Source: Paludibaculum sp. (lineage in GTDB: Bacteria; Acidobacteriota; Terriglobia; Bryobacterales; Bryobacteraceae). From it: a stretch of DNA of 64,000 bases. Position 1 is the stretch's first letter; each line of letters begins with the position of its first letter. The stretch is from positions 62,001-126,000 of the forward strand of contig JARKQJ010000152.1 of NCBI GenBank assembly GCA_029973955.1. The letters run 5' to 3'. The notes beneath the pieces are model-generated. The model was not told where the DNA came from. It saw nothing but the letters and a program-made list of their open reading frames with translations, and did not search any database. This document shows, in pieces, positions 1 to 8,859 of the stretch. A program made the position numbers and the translations under genes.

Positions 1-389
1 CGGTAGATGCCGGTGAGGCCGAAGTAGCCGCCGATGCGAAGCTGGGCGGCGCCGACTTCGATGGCGTTGCCTTCGGGCTTTTCGCCGGCGACTTCCTGGG
101 TGGGATTGAAGATGCGACCCTGAGCGGAGGCGGGGGGCGTGGTGATGGCGGCGGCTTCGGGTGTTGGCTGGGCGGCTTTGGGTTCGAGGGCGGCGTTGAC
201 GAGAGCTTTGAGTTCGGCGATCTGCTGGCGTTGGGATTGGAGCTGCTGTTCCTGGGCGCGAAGGAGGCGGTCCTGAGCCTCCAGGCGGTCCCGCAGGCTG
301 GCAAGTTCGGCGGAGTTGGGGGCCTGGCCGCGGGCGGAGTGCGCGACAATCAGCAGGAATGCCACGGCCGTTGCCTGGATTCGGTTCAT
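1..389 (-). CDS. Porin-like outer-membrane protein, N-terminal part (cut by window edge)
   Basis: The reading frame runs off the left edge, so about 129 N-terminal residues are visible. They show a signal peptide (MNRIQATAVAFLLIVAHSARG, cleavage after ARGQ likely), then a heptad-rich stretch at about residues 28-62 (SLRDRLEAQDRLLRAQEQQL and onward) that should form a coiled coil, a Pro/Ala linker, and a start of beta structure (LRIGGYFGLTG). This order is typical of acidobacterial OprO/OprP-like porins with a periplasmic coiled coil, which form trimeric outer-membrane channels; the family call is inference because the barrel lies outside the window. A good Shine-Dalgarno (AAGGGAGG) precedes the ATG. 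It lies 95 nt downstream of the adaptor/permease operon on the same strand. Confidence 0.5.
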   Translation of the reverse strand, partial: MNRIQATAVAFLLIVAHSARGQAPNSAELASLRDRLEAQDRLLRAQEQQLQSQRQQIAELKALVNAALEPKAAQPTPEAAAITTPPASAQGRIFNPTQEVAGEKPEGNAIEVGAAQLRIGGYFGLTGIY

Positions 390-484
390 GACAGCCTCCC
401 TTGGCGCGGAGGACGCGCCGAGCCCTTGTGTTTGAACCTGATCCCGGCAGGTTGCTGTATTCCAGGGTAACTTAGGCGGCTGGG

Positions 485-1735
485 CTATTCGTAGCGGAGG
501 GCTTCGATGGGGTCGATGCGGGCGGCTTTGAGAGCCGGGTAGATGCCGAAGACCACCCCGACGAGCACGGAGACTCCGAAGGCGATGCCGACGGACGAGG
601 TGGTGACCACTGTCTCCCATTCCGCCCATTTGGCGATGGCATGAGAGATGCCGAAGCCGACGCTGATGCCGAGCAGTCCTCCGCCGACCGAGATGAGGAC
701 CGATTCGAGCAGGAACTGGCGGAGAATGTCGCGGCGGCGGGCGCCGATGGAGCGCCGGATGCCGATCTCGCGGGTCCTTTCGAGGACGGTGGCGAGAACG
801 ATGTTCATGATGCCGATGCCACCGACGAGCAGCGAGATGGCGGCGATGGCCACCATGACATAGGTGAAGATCTTCTGGGTCTGCTGCTGCTGGGCAAGGA
901 GGGCGGCGGGGATGGTGACGGTGAAGTCCTCGGTGTTGTGGTGGGTGGAGTTGAGAATGGCGGTGACGATCTTGGCGGCGTCGATACTGTCGGCGGCCGG
1001 CTTCAGGCGGATATCGACACCGTCAATGTCATCGCGCATCTCGCGCGAGCGGTCGAAGTAGCGGTATTCGAAGGTGGAATAAGGGACGTAGATGACGTTA
1101 TTGATGTCATGGGATCCGGCGCCTCCCGCGGCGGGGCTGGCGATGCGGGAGGAGAGGACGCCAACAACTTCAAGCCAGGTGTCGTTCACCTTGACGTGCT
1201 GGCCGACGGCGGAGCCGTAGCCGAGCATGGAGATCTTTGCCTTTTCCCCTAGCACGCAAACCGCCGTGCTCTGCTGTTCGTCCTCTTCGGAGAAGAAGGA
1301 GCCTTCGATGAGGCGGAGGCTGTGGATGGAGGCGTAGCCGGGGTTCACGCCATAGAGCTCGGGCACGTCGGCGGAGGGCTTGGGGATGACGCGCTGCGGG
1401 TGCATTGTCTTGCGCGGCGAAAGCACTTCCAGGGCTTCGAGGTTGGCGCGCACCACGCGGATGTCGCGTTCCGAGAGGCCGGGGGAGTTGCGGCGGCGCT
1501 GCTGAAGTTCCTCAGCGCTCATGGCGGGGCGCGACTCGATGAGGACGTTGCGCACGCCGAGCTGCTCGATGAAACGGAGCGATTCGACTTTGGCCCCCTC
1601 TCCAATGGCGAGCATGCCGATCACCGAGCCGACACCGAAGACGATGCCGAGGGCGGTGAGGAAGGTACGGGTCTTCTGGGCGCGGAGGTTGCCGAGGCTG
1701 ACGCCGATGTCGGAGAGGATGCGGGGCGTTCTCAT
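485..1735 (-). CDS. MacB/FtsX-type ABC transporter permease
   Basis: Inner-membrane permease of the MacB type, 416 residues. An N-terminal transmembrane helix (about residues 22-45, TFLTALGIVFGVGSVIGMLA) is followed by a large periplasmic MacB_PCD domain and by three C-terminal helices of an FtsX domain (motif ERTREIGIRRSIGARRRDIL). The ATG at 1735 is chosen because it overlaps the upstream adaptor's stop as ATGA. An in-frame extension to 2059 is only antisense-like translation of that gene. Together with three upstream adaptor genes it should form an efflux or envelope-export machine. No ATPase gene accompanies it here, although MacB permeases need a MacB-type nucleotide-binding domain, so the ATPase must lie elsewhere. 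Confidence 0.87.
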   Translation of the reverse strand: MRTPRILSDIGVSLGNLRAQKTRTFLTALGIVFGVGSVIGMLAIGEGAKVESLRFIEQLGVRNVLIESRPAMSAEELQQRRRNSPGLSERDIRVVRANLEALEVLSPRKTMHPQRVIPKPSADVPELYGVNPGYASIHSLRLIEGSFFSEEDEQQSTAVCVLGEKAKISMLGYGSAVGQHVKVNDTWLEVVGVLSSRIASPAAGGAGSHDINNVIYVPYSTFEYRYFDRSREMRDDIDGVDIRLKPAADSIDAAKIVTAILNSTHHNTEDFTVTIPAALLAQQQQTQKIFTYVMVAIAAISLLVGGIGIMNIVLATVLERTREIGIRRSIGARRRDILRQFLLESVLISVGGGLLGISVGFGISHAIAKWAEWETVVTTSSVGIAFGVSVLVGVVFGIYPALKAARIDPIEALRYE

Positions 1736-3030
1736 GATCCCTTGAGCGCTTTCATGGCTCCGTTGGAGGATGTTCCGTCTTTCTTGCGGGAGATCTGATC
1801 GGGGCTGGTGAGGGCGATCAACTGGCCGGCGGAGAGGCCTTCCACCACCACCTGGCTTTCGCTGCGGCGAACCAGTTTGACGTCCTTGGGCGAGAACGAA
1901 CCATTGGAGTGGAGGTAGACGAAGGAGCGGCCATCGGACTCGAAGAGCGCCTGGGAGGGGATCCAAAGGGCATCCTTGAGGACCTGGGTGGTGACCAGGA
2001 TGCGGGCGCTCATGCCGGGGCGCAGTTCCGGCACGGGCTGGCTGAGCGCGAAGACGCATTCGAACTTGCGCTCCCAGGGCGGGCCGTTAGTGCCGCCGAT
2101 GTTTTTGATGCGGCCGGGGAACTTCTGACCAGGGAGAGCGATGAGGGAGATGTCGGCGGTTTGGCCGTCGGCGAGGTGGCCGCGATCGAGTTCGGCGATC
2201 TTGGCGCGGACCTCCCAGGAGTGGAGGTCGGGAATCTGGGCGACGGCCATGCCGGCGCGGGCGGTATCGCCGGTCTTGAAGACGGGCAGTTGCATACCCC
2301 AGAACATGAAGTTGCCGTTGGTGTTCTGTTGGATGTTGACGTAGCCGCCGGACTTGGCCTTCAGCGTCATGGAGTCGATGTTCTTGCGCGCGGTTTCGGC
2401 TTTCACCTGGGCCTTGTTGCGAGCGGCCTCCTGGATGCGGATAGCGGCCCGGGCCGTGGCCTGGCGGTTGGAGAGATCCTGTTCGAGCTGGTGGAGGCGG
2501 TCGCGAGCGGCCTCCACGGCAAGGGTGTTCTGGCGGGCGACGATGGCGGCCAGGAGCGGATTCTTGCGGGCCTCGAGTTCGGCGAGCTTGAGATCGGAGC
2601 GGGCGGTGAGGAGCAGCGCCTTGGTTTCCTCTTCCTTGGCGGCGGCGTCGGCTTCCGCCTGGATGACCTGCTGCTGTGCTTCCGCGACATCGGCTTCGGC
2701 CTCAGCCAGGGTGAACTCCTGATCGGTGGTGTCGAAGCGGACCACTTCGGCCCCCGGCTCGACCAGCTCTCCGGGCTGGCGCAGGAAGGTGATGATGAGT
2801 TCACGGGCGCCGGTCATGGGAGCAACGAGCATCTCTGAGTTGCTGCCCTGGAGTTCCCCGCGGGCGGAGACGGTGAAGCGGACATCGCCGCGCTTGACGG
2901 TAGTGGTGGGGAGATCGGATGCGGCGGCCACCGGAGCAGACTTCGCCCCGGCCTGAGCGCTGGCGTCGCGGCAGCCACTAAGGAAGACAGCGCAGAGCAG
3001 GAGCGCGGCGGCTGCGAGTAGGCTTCTCAT
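1732..3030 (-). CDS. HlyD/MacA-type membrane fusion lipoprotein (third of three)
   Basis: Periplasmic adaptor of 432 residues that would connect an inner-membrane permease to an outer-membrane channel. The N-terminus is a lipoprotein signal with lipobox LSGC (Cys about residue 20). The rest follows the HlyD plan: a beta-barrel/lipoyl half (about 45-100), a long Ala/Glu/Gln-rich coiled-coil hairpin (about 105-210), the second lipoyl half (KAKSGGYV), and a beta-barrel plus membrane-proximal domain with PGMSARILV near the C-terminus. Its start overlaps the preceding adaptor by 4 nt and its end overlaps the permease by 4 nt, so the four genes should be translationally coupled. Confidence 0.85.
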   Translation of the reverse strand: MRSLLAAAALLLCAVFLSGCRDASAQAGAKSAPVAAASDLPTTTVKRGDVRFTVSARGELQGSNSEMLVAPMTGARELIITFLRQPGELVEPGAEVVRFDTTDQEFTLAEAEADVAEAQQQVIQAEADAAAKEEETKALLLTARSDLKLAELEARKNPLLAAIVARQNTLAVEAARDRLHQLEQDLSNRQATARAAIRIQEAARNKAQVKAETARKNIDSMTLKAKSGGYVNIQQNTNGNFMFWGMQLPVFKTGDTARAGMAVAQIPDLHSWEVRAKIAELDRGHLADGQTADISLIALPGQKFPGRIKNIGGTNGPPWERKFECVFALSQPVPELRPGMSARILVTTQVLKDALWIPSQALFESDGRSFVYLHSNGSFSPKDVKLVRRSESQVVVEGLSAGQLIALTSPDQISRKKDGTSSNGAMKALKGS

Positions 3031-4280
3031 GGTTTGGCTCCTTTCGCGTTGGCGGGATTCTGACCTTCCGGTTCGACCAGCGCGACGGTGGCGCCGGCAT
3101 TGAGCCCTTTGACGGCAACCTCGTCGGGATTGCGGGCGACGACCTCGACGAAGTGCGGCTGATAGTTGCCGGCCGAGGCGAGGTAAACCATGGGTTTGCC
3201 CTGGCGGGTAAAGAGGGCCTTGGCGGGCACGCTGATGGCGCCGGCGATGCGATCGATGACGATATCCATGGAGGCGTTCATCTCGGGGCGGAGGCGGCCA
3301 TCCGGCTGGGCGATGGCGGCATAGGCGCGGAAGCTGTAGGTCGGGGGCCAGTCAAAGGAGACCTGCGTCATGACGGAAAGGTCTGTCAGTTTGGCGGGGA
3401 CGTTCAGCTCAGGCAGAGCATCGACGCGGATGCGGACGTCGTTGCCGAGACCGATGCGGCCGCGATCGATCTCTTCCACCTTGCCCTCCATCTCCAGGGA
3501 CTGGAGATCGGGAATGGTGGCGATGGAGCCGCCGGGCCACACCTGGTCGCCGACTTTGAAGGGTTTGGCGTTCATCCAGCCCTGGGAGTAGTTGGGCATG
3601 AAGACGATGACGCCGGAGAGCGGCGAGCGGACCTCCATCTTGTTGAGCCGTTCCTTGGTGAGGTTGACCTCGTAGACGGCCTGATCGCGAACACGCGTCA
3701 GAGAGGCGGTCTTGGAGCGGGAGGAGGCTTCATGGAGCTGAACGGTGGCCTGCTGCACCTTGAGCTTGCGTTCGGCGAGGCCGAGGTTGATGCGGGCCTC
3801 TTCACCCTGAATGGCGGAGAGAATCTCGACGCGGGAGACTTCCAGGCGGGCGCGCTCCACTTCGTAGTTGGCGGAGGCGAGGTCGCGGCGATCGGATTCG
3901 GCGGTGATGCGGGCCTCGGCGATGGCCTGATTGAGCGTCTCTTCGGCCTGCTTGAGGGCCGCTTCCTTCTCCTGGAGGAGCTGTTTGGCGCTGGAGGGGT
4001 CGAAGCGCACCACGACATCGCCCTCTTTGACGGCGGAGTTCGCGGGAGCGAGCCAGACGATGCGCAGGTCGGGCACATTCATGGGAGCGGTGATCTGGAC
4101 AGAACGGCGGGCGCGCAGTTCGCCGCGGCACTTGACGATGACCAGGAACTCTCCGTGACGCGCCGGCGCAGAGGGCAAGGATGAGGTGACACTGGCGCCG
4201 CGGTAGCGGAGAAACGCCGCGGCGCCCGCGGCAGCCAGACCGAGGAGCACGACGAGCAGGAGGATGGAACGGGGCTTCAT
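3027..4280 (-). CDS. HlyD/MacA-type membrane fusion protein (second of three)
   Basis: Periplasmic adaptor of 417 residues. Unlike its two neighbours it has no lipobox; residues about 5-23 (ILLLVVLLGLAAAGAAAFL) form an uncleaved membrane anchor or signal. A lipoyl half (IVKCRGELRARRSVQI) leads into a coiled-coil hairpin at about 105-215, then a second lipoyl half (RSPLSGVIVFMP) and a beta-barrel region with RPEMNASMDIVI. It overlaps both neighbouring adaptor genes by 4 nt (ATGA). The sequence is clearly related in plan to the other two adaptors but not a near copy, so the triplet is an old duplication or assembly. Confidence 0.85.
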   Translation of the reverse strand: MKPRSILLLVVLLGLAAAGAAAFLRYRGASVTSSLPSAPARHGEFLVIVKCRGELRARRSVQITAPMNVPDLRIVWLAPANSAVKEGDVVVRFDPSSAKQLLQEKEAALKQAEETLNQAIAEARITAESDRRDLASANYEVERARLEVSRVEILSAIQGEEARINLGLAERKLKVQQATVQLHEASSRSKTASLTRVRDQAVYEVNLTKERLNKMEVRSPLSGVIVFMPNYSQGWMNAKPFKVGDQVWPGGSIATIPDLQSLEMEGKVEEIDRGRIGLGNDVRIRVDALPELNVPAKLTDLSVMTQVSFDWPPTYSFRAYAAIAQPDGRLRPEMNASMDIVIDRIAGAISVPAKALFTRQGKPMVYLASAGNYQPHFVEVVARNPDEVAVKGLNAGATVALVEPEGQNPANAKGAKP

Positions 4281-5302
4281 GGATGGGCCTTTGCGGGCGG
4301 AGGCAGGATGACGACGGCCGCGGAGAGATCCGGCAGGAGGCGGGGGTCCACCCGTTCAATGAGGAAGCGGGCGGCGAAGCGCTTGATCGGGCTGCCCAGG
4401 TCAGAGGCGGCCACGGGGCTGGAAGTGAGGAAGCGAGCGGGGAACGTGATGCTGGGATATGCGTCGAGGACGACTGTGGCGGTGGAACCTGCCTGGAGCA
4501 CGGCGCCGTCGGGTTCCCCGACAGAGGTGTGGACCTCCATCTCCTGCGGATCGAAGAGGCGCAGCAGCGACTGCCCGGGCCAGACCTGGTCGCCTTCCTG
4601 GGCTGGGCCGCGGGAATCGCCGCGCCAGATCGATTCGACAGCCACCATGCCGCCGTGAGGGGCTTTGACGATCAGCCGGGAGACGTTCGTCCCGGCGCGT
4701 TTGAGGGCGACGGCCTGGCGGTCGCGCTTCAGTTCGAGGATGCGGAGAGCGGCCTCGTCGGACTTGAGGCGGGAGGCGTGCGATTTCTTCAGAGATTCCA
4801 GGCGCAGGGTGGCCGTGGCGGCGCGCTCTTCATTCTTGGCCCGTTCGATTTGGCTGAGGGTCTCATTGCGGCGAAGTTGGAGGCGGGCCTTGGCGAAGTC
4901 GGCCTCGGCGATCTGGTATTCGCTGGAGCGGGCTTCGGCGTTGGCGCGGTTTTCGGCGCGGCGCTGGTCGATCTGGTGGTTCAGATCGTCGAGTTTCGCT
5001 TGGGAGTCGCGGGCGTTGTCCTCCTGCTGCGTACGGTCGAATTCGGCGAGGGTGTCGCCGGGCTCGACGCGGGTTCCACTGGAGAGGATCTTCGTGATGG
5101 TGAGGCGGCCGGACTGGCCGGAGATCTGGGGGACCTGGACGGTGAATTCGCGGACAGCTTTGATGGTTCCGGTAGCGCGGACGGAGGCGCTGGACGGTCG
5201 AGGCGGAGGAGCGGCTTTCCTGGCCGGAGAAGACGCGTCCTCGCGCGGCCGGCAGGCGCCGAATAGAACGGCGAAGGAGAGTACCAACAAGCGACAGCGC
5301 AT
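4277..5302 (-). CDS. HlyD/MacA-type membrane fusion lipoprotein (first of three)
   Basis: First gene of the operon, 341 residues. Lipoprotein signal MRCRLLVLSFAVLFGACRP with lipobox FGAC (Cys about residue 17). It has a short lipoyl segment, a coiled coil at about 95-200 (QAKLDDLNHQIDQRRAENRA) and a second lipoyl half (KAPHGGMVAVES). It is the shortest adaptor; the C-terminal membrane-proximal part looks abbreviated. I use the ATG at 5302; an in-frame TTG lies one codon upstream. No strong Shine-Dalgarno is visible. The operon promoter should lie in the roughly 300 nt upstream. Confidence 0.82.
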   Translation of the reverse strand: MRCRLLVLSFAVLFGACRPREDASSPARKAAPPPRPSSASVRATGTIKAVREFTVQVPQISGQSGRLTITKILSSGTRVEPGDTLAEFDRTQQEDNARDSQAKLDDLNHQIDQRRAENRANAEARSSEYQIAEADFAKARLQLRRNETLSQIERAKNEERAATATLRLESLKKSHASRLKSDEAALRILELKRDRQAVALKRAGTNVSRLIVKAPHGGMVAVESIWRGDSRGPAQEGDQVWPGQSLLRLFDPQEMEVHTSVGEPDGAVLQAGSTATVVLDAYPSITFPARFLTSSPVAASDLGSPIKRFAARFLIERVDPRLLPDLSAAVVILPPPAKAHP

Positions 5303-5539
5303 CAAATTGGAGAGACCTGATAGACAGACGAACAGACGCCGGAAATCGTTGGACGGTTCCCGGGATTATTCGCTAGCGACTCTGCCATTTAATGATTGTA
5401 AACTCACGTCCACGCTTTCATTCAGGAAGCACACGGCGAGTTCCTCCTGTCCGCAGCGCATGGAAGGGCGTGTTCGGGAGCCGGGCCGACGACACCTGAC
5501 GTGGAAATACTGGCCACTTCTTTCCAAATTGCGAATGCG

Positions 5540-5554
5540 GATTGTCACACAATC
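5540..5554. repeat. Perfect inverted repeat, possible operator
   Basis: GATTGT-CAC-ACAATC, with 6-nt arms and a 3-nt centre. It lies about 235 nt upstream of the first adaptor gene. The spacing and symmetry would fit a dimeric repressor site, but no regulator gene lies beside it. Confidence 0.3.
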
Positions 5555-5610
5555 AGGTAGGGAAACCGGAGGAGACGGCGCGAAAGGAGGGGAGACGAGA
5601 GGGTGAAGTT

Positions 5611-5639
5611 CCGCGGCCCAACGGCGTGTTGGACCGCGG
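5611..5639 (-). terminator. Terminator-like hairpin after the isomerase gene
   Basis: Twelve-nt arms (CCGCGGCCCAAC / GTTGGACCGCGG, one mismatch) around a 5-nt loop, starting 14 nt past the stop of the minus-strand gene that ends at 5653. There is no U-tract on the minus strand, so if it terminates it is a GC-hairpin type. Confidence 0.5.
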
Positions 5640-5652
5640 AAGGAAAGAAAGC

Positions 5653-6492
5653 TCAGCGCAGCGAGTTCAGCAGGGCGACGGCATTGGAGAGCACCTGCCA
5701 GCGCTGCTCTTCGCCATGGACTCCGGATTCCACGCAGATGGTTCCGGTGTAGCCTTCTTCGCGCAGGGCGGCCACAAACTTGGGGATATTGACGGAGCCC
5801 TGGCCGAGGAGGCGTTCGGTGCCGAGGGAGCCGGGCTGGGCGGGATCGGGCCAGTCGCCGTCCTTGCCGTGCACGCTGACGACGTGTTTGGCGAGGAGGC
5901 GGAAGGCGGCGATCGGTTCGCCGGAGCCGTAGAGGATCATGTTGGCCGGATCGAAGTTAATGCGCAGGTTGGGACGCGCGGCGACTTCAAAGAACTCGAG
6001 GAGTTGGGCGGCGGGTTCCTGTCCGGTTTCGAGGCAGAAGGTCATGCCGAAGGAGGCAGCGTAGTCGGCGATGCGGCGGACGAGTTCGAGCACCGGCGCG
6101 TAGTCGGGGTGAGAGGGATCGTGAGGGATGCAGCCGACGTGGCAGCCGAAACTTTTGACGCCGAGGGCGGCGGCGAAATCGATCACCTGGCGGGTGCGGA
6201 GTTCGCGCGCCGTGCGGGTGGCGGCGGGGATGAAGCCGACGGTCCGTTCGACGGTGGGGATATCGGCATAGTCTTCGCCCTGGTAGGCGGCGAAGACGGT
6301 GGCGAGGTGAAAGTCCTCGGCGGCGAGGGCGGCTTTCCAGGCGGCGGCAGTTTCATCGTTGAGGACGACGGTGCCATCGACGCCGAGCTGGCCTGCGGCG
6401 ACACCGCAGGACTTGACCGTGCGGATGGTGGCTAGGGCGTCGGGTTCAGCCCAGAAAAAGATCCCGATTTCGCGGTCTTTCAGAGTTGGCAT
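5653..6492 (-). CDS. Sugar phosphate isomerase/epimerase family protein (AP-endonuclease 2-like TIM barrel)
   Basis: 279 residues with the xylose-isomerase-like TIM-barrel fold. Typical strand ends include VKSFGCHVG (about 113-121), TFCLETGQEP (about 154), NLRINFDPANMILYG (about 177; metal-site Asp) and HVVSVHGKDGDW (about 206; metal-site His), then TICVESG near the end. Such enzymes isomerise or epimerise sugars or inositol derivatives in the cytosol; there is no signal peptide. I start at the ATG at 6492, which overlaps the upstream dehydrogenase gene by 13 nt; a much longer in-frame extension is that gene's antisense shadow. Pairing with a Gfo/Idh/MocA dehydrogenase suggests a two-step sugar or inositol pathway; the substrate is unknown. 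Confidence 0.85.
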   Translation of the reverse strand: MPTLKDREIGIFFWAEPDALATIRTVKSCGVAAGQLGVDGTVVLNDETAAAWKAALAAEDFHLATVFAAYQGEDYADIPTVERTVGFIPAATRTARELRTRQVIDFAAALGVKSFGCHVGCIPHDPSHPDYAPVLELVRRIADYAASFGMTFCLETGQEPAAQLLEFFEVAARPNLRINFDPANMILYGSGEPIAAFRLLAKHVVSVHGKDGDWPDPAQPGSLGTERLLGQGSVNIPKFVAALREEGYTGTICVESGVHGEEQRWQVLSNAVALLNSLR

Positions 6493-7493
6493 GGCAGAAT
6501 TTCTCCCTGGCGGGCCCGCGCTTCGTTGAGCAGCAGGGCGAGTTTCACGGCGGCTGCCGAGGATTGCGGACTGCAGCGGTCCGGAGCGCTGCCATTGCGG
6601 CAGCACTCGACAAAGTAGTCGATTTCGGCCTGATAGCCGTCGGTTTCCGCGAGCGGCAGCGGGAAATCTTCGCCCTTGGCGTACCAGTGGGGCGGACGGC
6701 CGGCGGAGCTGTACTCGATGGCGGCATGATCGCCGACGGCAGTGTATTCCATCGAGAACGGGTAAGCGGAAGGCAGATGCCAGCCGCCGGAGATGGTGAC
6801 GGCGAGGCCGGAGGCGTAGTGGAGCTGGGCCGTCATGAGATCGATGCCGCCGGTAAGGTCTTCGTGGCCGGTGGCGGAGACTGTTTCCGGAACACCAAAG
6901 CAAACCAGGGCCATGTCGATGTCGTGGATGAGAAGGTCGAAGACGCCACCGCCGGATAGCGACTTGTTGGTGAGCCAGGCGCCCCAGGTGGGTGCGGCGC
7001 AACGGCGGCGGAAGAAGGCATGGCGCGGAGTGCCGAGAGTGCCCGCCTGGACATTGTCGATCAGGGGCAGGTAGGCGGGGAAGAAGCGCAGGACCTGCGC
7101 GCTCATCAGGATGCGGCCGGTGGATTGGGCGCAGGCGATCATCCGGTCGCACTCCTCACCGGAAAGGGCCATGGGCTTTTCAACGAGGACATTCTTGCCG
7201 GCCTGCATCGCCGCGACCGAGACAGCGGCGTGCATGTTGGTGGGAAGGCAGAGGTCGACGGCATCAGCCTGACAGTTCTTCACGCACTCCAGCGCGTCGG
7301 CGAACTTCTCCGCTGACGAGAAATCGACGGCCTCGCCTTCGAGGCTGAAATTGCCCTGGACACCGGAGAGGTCGCCGGCCAGAACCTTGGGATCGTTCGA
7401 GCTGACGGCAGTGATTTCGACGCCGGGAATTTTCTTGTAGGACTTCAGGTGGGTGAGCCCCATGAAACCTAAGCCAACGACAGCGATCTTCAT
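6480..7493 (-). CDS. Gfo/Idh/MocA family NAD(P)-dependent oxidoreductase
   Basis: 337 residues. The N-terminal Rossmann fold carries VVGLGFMGLTH (about residues 4-14), and the family signature EKPMAL follows at about 93-98. The C-terminal alpha/beta domain has the conserved segment GGGVFDLLIHDID, whose H and D are expected in the active site. The enzyme would oxidise or reduce a sugar or cyclitol with NAD(P) in the cytosol. I use ATG 7493; a TTG two codons upstream is less likely. A -10-like TACGAT lies 11 nt before the start. It is co-transcribed with the overlapping isomerase gene. Confidence 0.88.
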   Translation of the reverse strand: MKIAVVGLGFMGLTHLKSYKKIPGVEITAVSSNDPKVLAGDLSGVQGNFSLEGEAVDFSSAEKFADALECVKNCQADAVDLCLPTNMHAAVSVAAMQAGKNVLVEKPMALSGEECDRMIACAQSTGRILMSAQVLRFFPAYLPLIDNVQAGTLGTPRHAFFRRRCAAPTWGAWLTNKSLSGGGVFDLLIHDIDMALVCFGVPETVSATGHEDLTGGIDLMTAQLHYASGLAVTISGGWHLPSAYPFSMEYTAVGDHAAIEYSSAGRPPHWYAKGEDFPLPLAETDGYQAEIDYFVECCRNGSAPDRCSPQSSAAAVKLALLLNEARARQGEILPCQL

Positions 7494-7555
7494 AGACAAC
7501 AGACATCGTATCAGGACAGCGAGCGGGAGAGATCGGAATCCAGCCGGACTGAGAA

Positions 7556-8773
7556 TCAGGCATCGGCCGGGAGCGCGGCGGTGGAGGGAGTTGATGCGGC
7601 TGGCTCGGCGGCGGCGAGTCCGCGGGGGTAGCGGCGGCCATTGAGAATCACGCCGATCCAGGTGTCGCGGACCAGCAGGTCATACGAGCCGAGGAGGATG
7701 GGGGTGGCGAGTAAGATCCCCAGCAGGAACTTCACAGCCACGGGCCAATCGAGGCCGAACATGGGGATTTGGAGGGCAACGAGGACGGGCGGGTGGAAGA
7801 GGTAGAGCCAGTATGCGGAATCGGAGAGGTACCGGGCCCAGGGAGAGGGCTGGGAGAAGCGGCGAAGGAACCATGCGATGAGAGCAAAGATCACCAGCCA
7901 GGCGATGAGGGCGCTGCCGGCGGCGGTGGCCAGGAAGGCGGGCCAGTGGCGGGTGGACAGATCAGACATCTGGCCGATGATGGCGACGGAGGTGGGAACC
8001 ATCAGGACTGCTGCTACGAGCAGGGACGAAAGGGGCGTCTGACTGATGCGATGGAGAGCGCTCCGGTGGCAGTAAAGCCCCCAGCCGAAGGCGAAATACA
8101 CGGCGTAGGCGAGCACGACGCGGAAGTGCGGGGCGAAGTCCTGTGGAGTATCGAGGAAGCCGTGGCTCATGGGGAGGTATGTGGCGAAGGTGATGAGGGA
8201 GAGACAGGGGATGCCGGCCGCCGGCCGCATCAACTGGAGGAACCAGGGCCGCGAGAGTAGCCGGGTGAGGCGTGGGCCGAGCCAGGCGGCGGCCAGGCAA
8301 ACGAGCATGAGCGTTTCCAGGAACCACAGGTGCATGGGTTCGATGGACTTCTCCAGGCGGCCCTGGGCGATCCACGCCAGGGTGCGCTGCCAGGGCTGGG
8401 GGTCGCGTGTCAGGAAGTGGCAGTAAACACTGGAGATCTTGAGAAAGGGAAACATGACGAGGCTGCCCAGGAGGAAAGGCAGGCCGAGGCGGGCCGCGCG
8501 GTTTTCGAGGAAGCCTTGCCAACCCCGGCGGGAGAGGAGAAGAGCGGCAAAGAACCCGCTCATGACGAAGAAGGCGGGGAGACGGAAGGTGTGCAGGAAG
8601 AGGAGGAAGAGGTCCATGCCGCGAGAAGTGGTGATGTCTTTCAGCCACCAGGTGTCTGGAATGGTGCAGTAGGCGACGCCGCTGTGAATGACGATGCCGA
8701 GCAGCATCATGGCGCCGCGGAGGGCGTCGAAGGCGTGGTATCTGGTGGTGTCTGGCGAGGTGGCGTTCGGCAT
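7556..8773 (-). CDS. OpgC/MdoC-like acyltransferase 3 family membrane protein
   Basis: 405 residues with about ten transmembrane helices. The N-terminus carries the acyltransferase-3 motif FDALRGAMMLLGIVIHSG (about 15-32; catalytic-type His) and the second signature RLPAFFVMSGFFAAL (about 63-77), followed by RAARLGLPFLLG. Proteins of this plan O-acylate sugars at the membrane; OpgC succinylates periplasmic glucans. The acyl donor and acceptor cannot be told here. It stands alone, divergent from the TPR gene at 8860, with an 86-nt shared upstream region. Confidence 0.83.
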   Translation of the reverse strand: MPNATSPDTTRYHAFDALRGAMMLLGIVIHSGVAYCTIPDTWWLKDITTSRGMDLFLLFLHTFRLPAFFVMSGFFAALLLSRRGWQGFLENRAARLGLPFLLGSLVMFPFLKISSVYCHFLTRDPQPWQRTLAWIAQGRLEKSIEPMHLWFLETLMLVCLAAAWLGPRLTRLLSRPWFLQLMRPAAGIPCLSLITFATYLPMSHGFLDTPQDFAPHFRVVLAYAVYFAFGWGLYCHRSALHRISQTPLSSLLVAAVLMVPTSVAIIGQMSDLSTRHWPAFLATAAGSALIAWLVIFALIAWFLRRFSQPSPWARYLSDSAYWLYLFHPPVLVALQIPMFGLDWPVAVKFLLGILLATPILLGSYDLLVRDTWIGVILNGRRYPRGLAAAEPAASTPSTAALPADA

Positions 8774-8859
8774 GGTTCCAGCGTGCGGCCGGAGGGCTTC
8801 AAAAACGAGTAGCGGGGGGTAGGATTTACGGTATAGTGGACTGGTAACCCACTGAAATC

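Larger units (their letters stand above)
5303..5652. other. Intergenic region upstream of the adaptor operon
   Basis: A 350-nt non-coding stretch between the TIM-barrel gene's stop and the first adaptor gene. It contains a terminator-like hairpin (5611-5639) and a perfect dyad GATTGT-CAC-ACAATC (5540-5554). A weak minus-strand 60-codon frame (5366-5548) has no supporting features and I do not call it. An AT-richer stretch around 5385-5405 is the most likely promoter zone, but I cannot assign -35/-10 boxes with confidence. Confidence 0.5.

Noticed and set aside
1736..2059. Longer start for the MacB-like permease
   Set aside because: The added 108 residues are out-of-frame translation of the third adaptor; the ATGA overlap start at 1735 is better.
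5366..5548. A 60-codon minus-strand frame before the adaptor operon
   Set aside because: No Shine-Dalgarno and no recognisable features; it lies in the probable promoter region.
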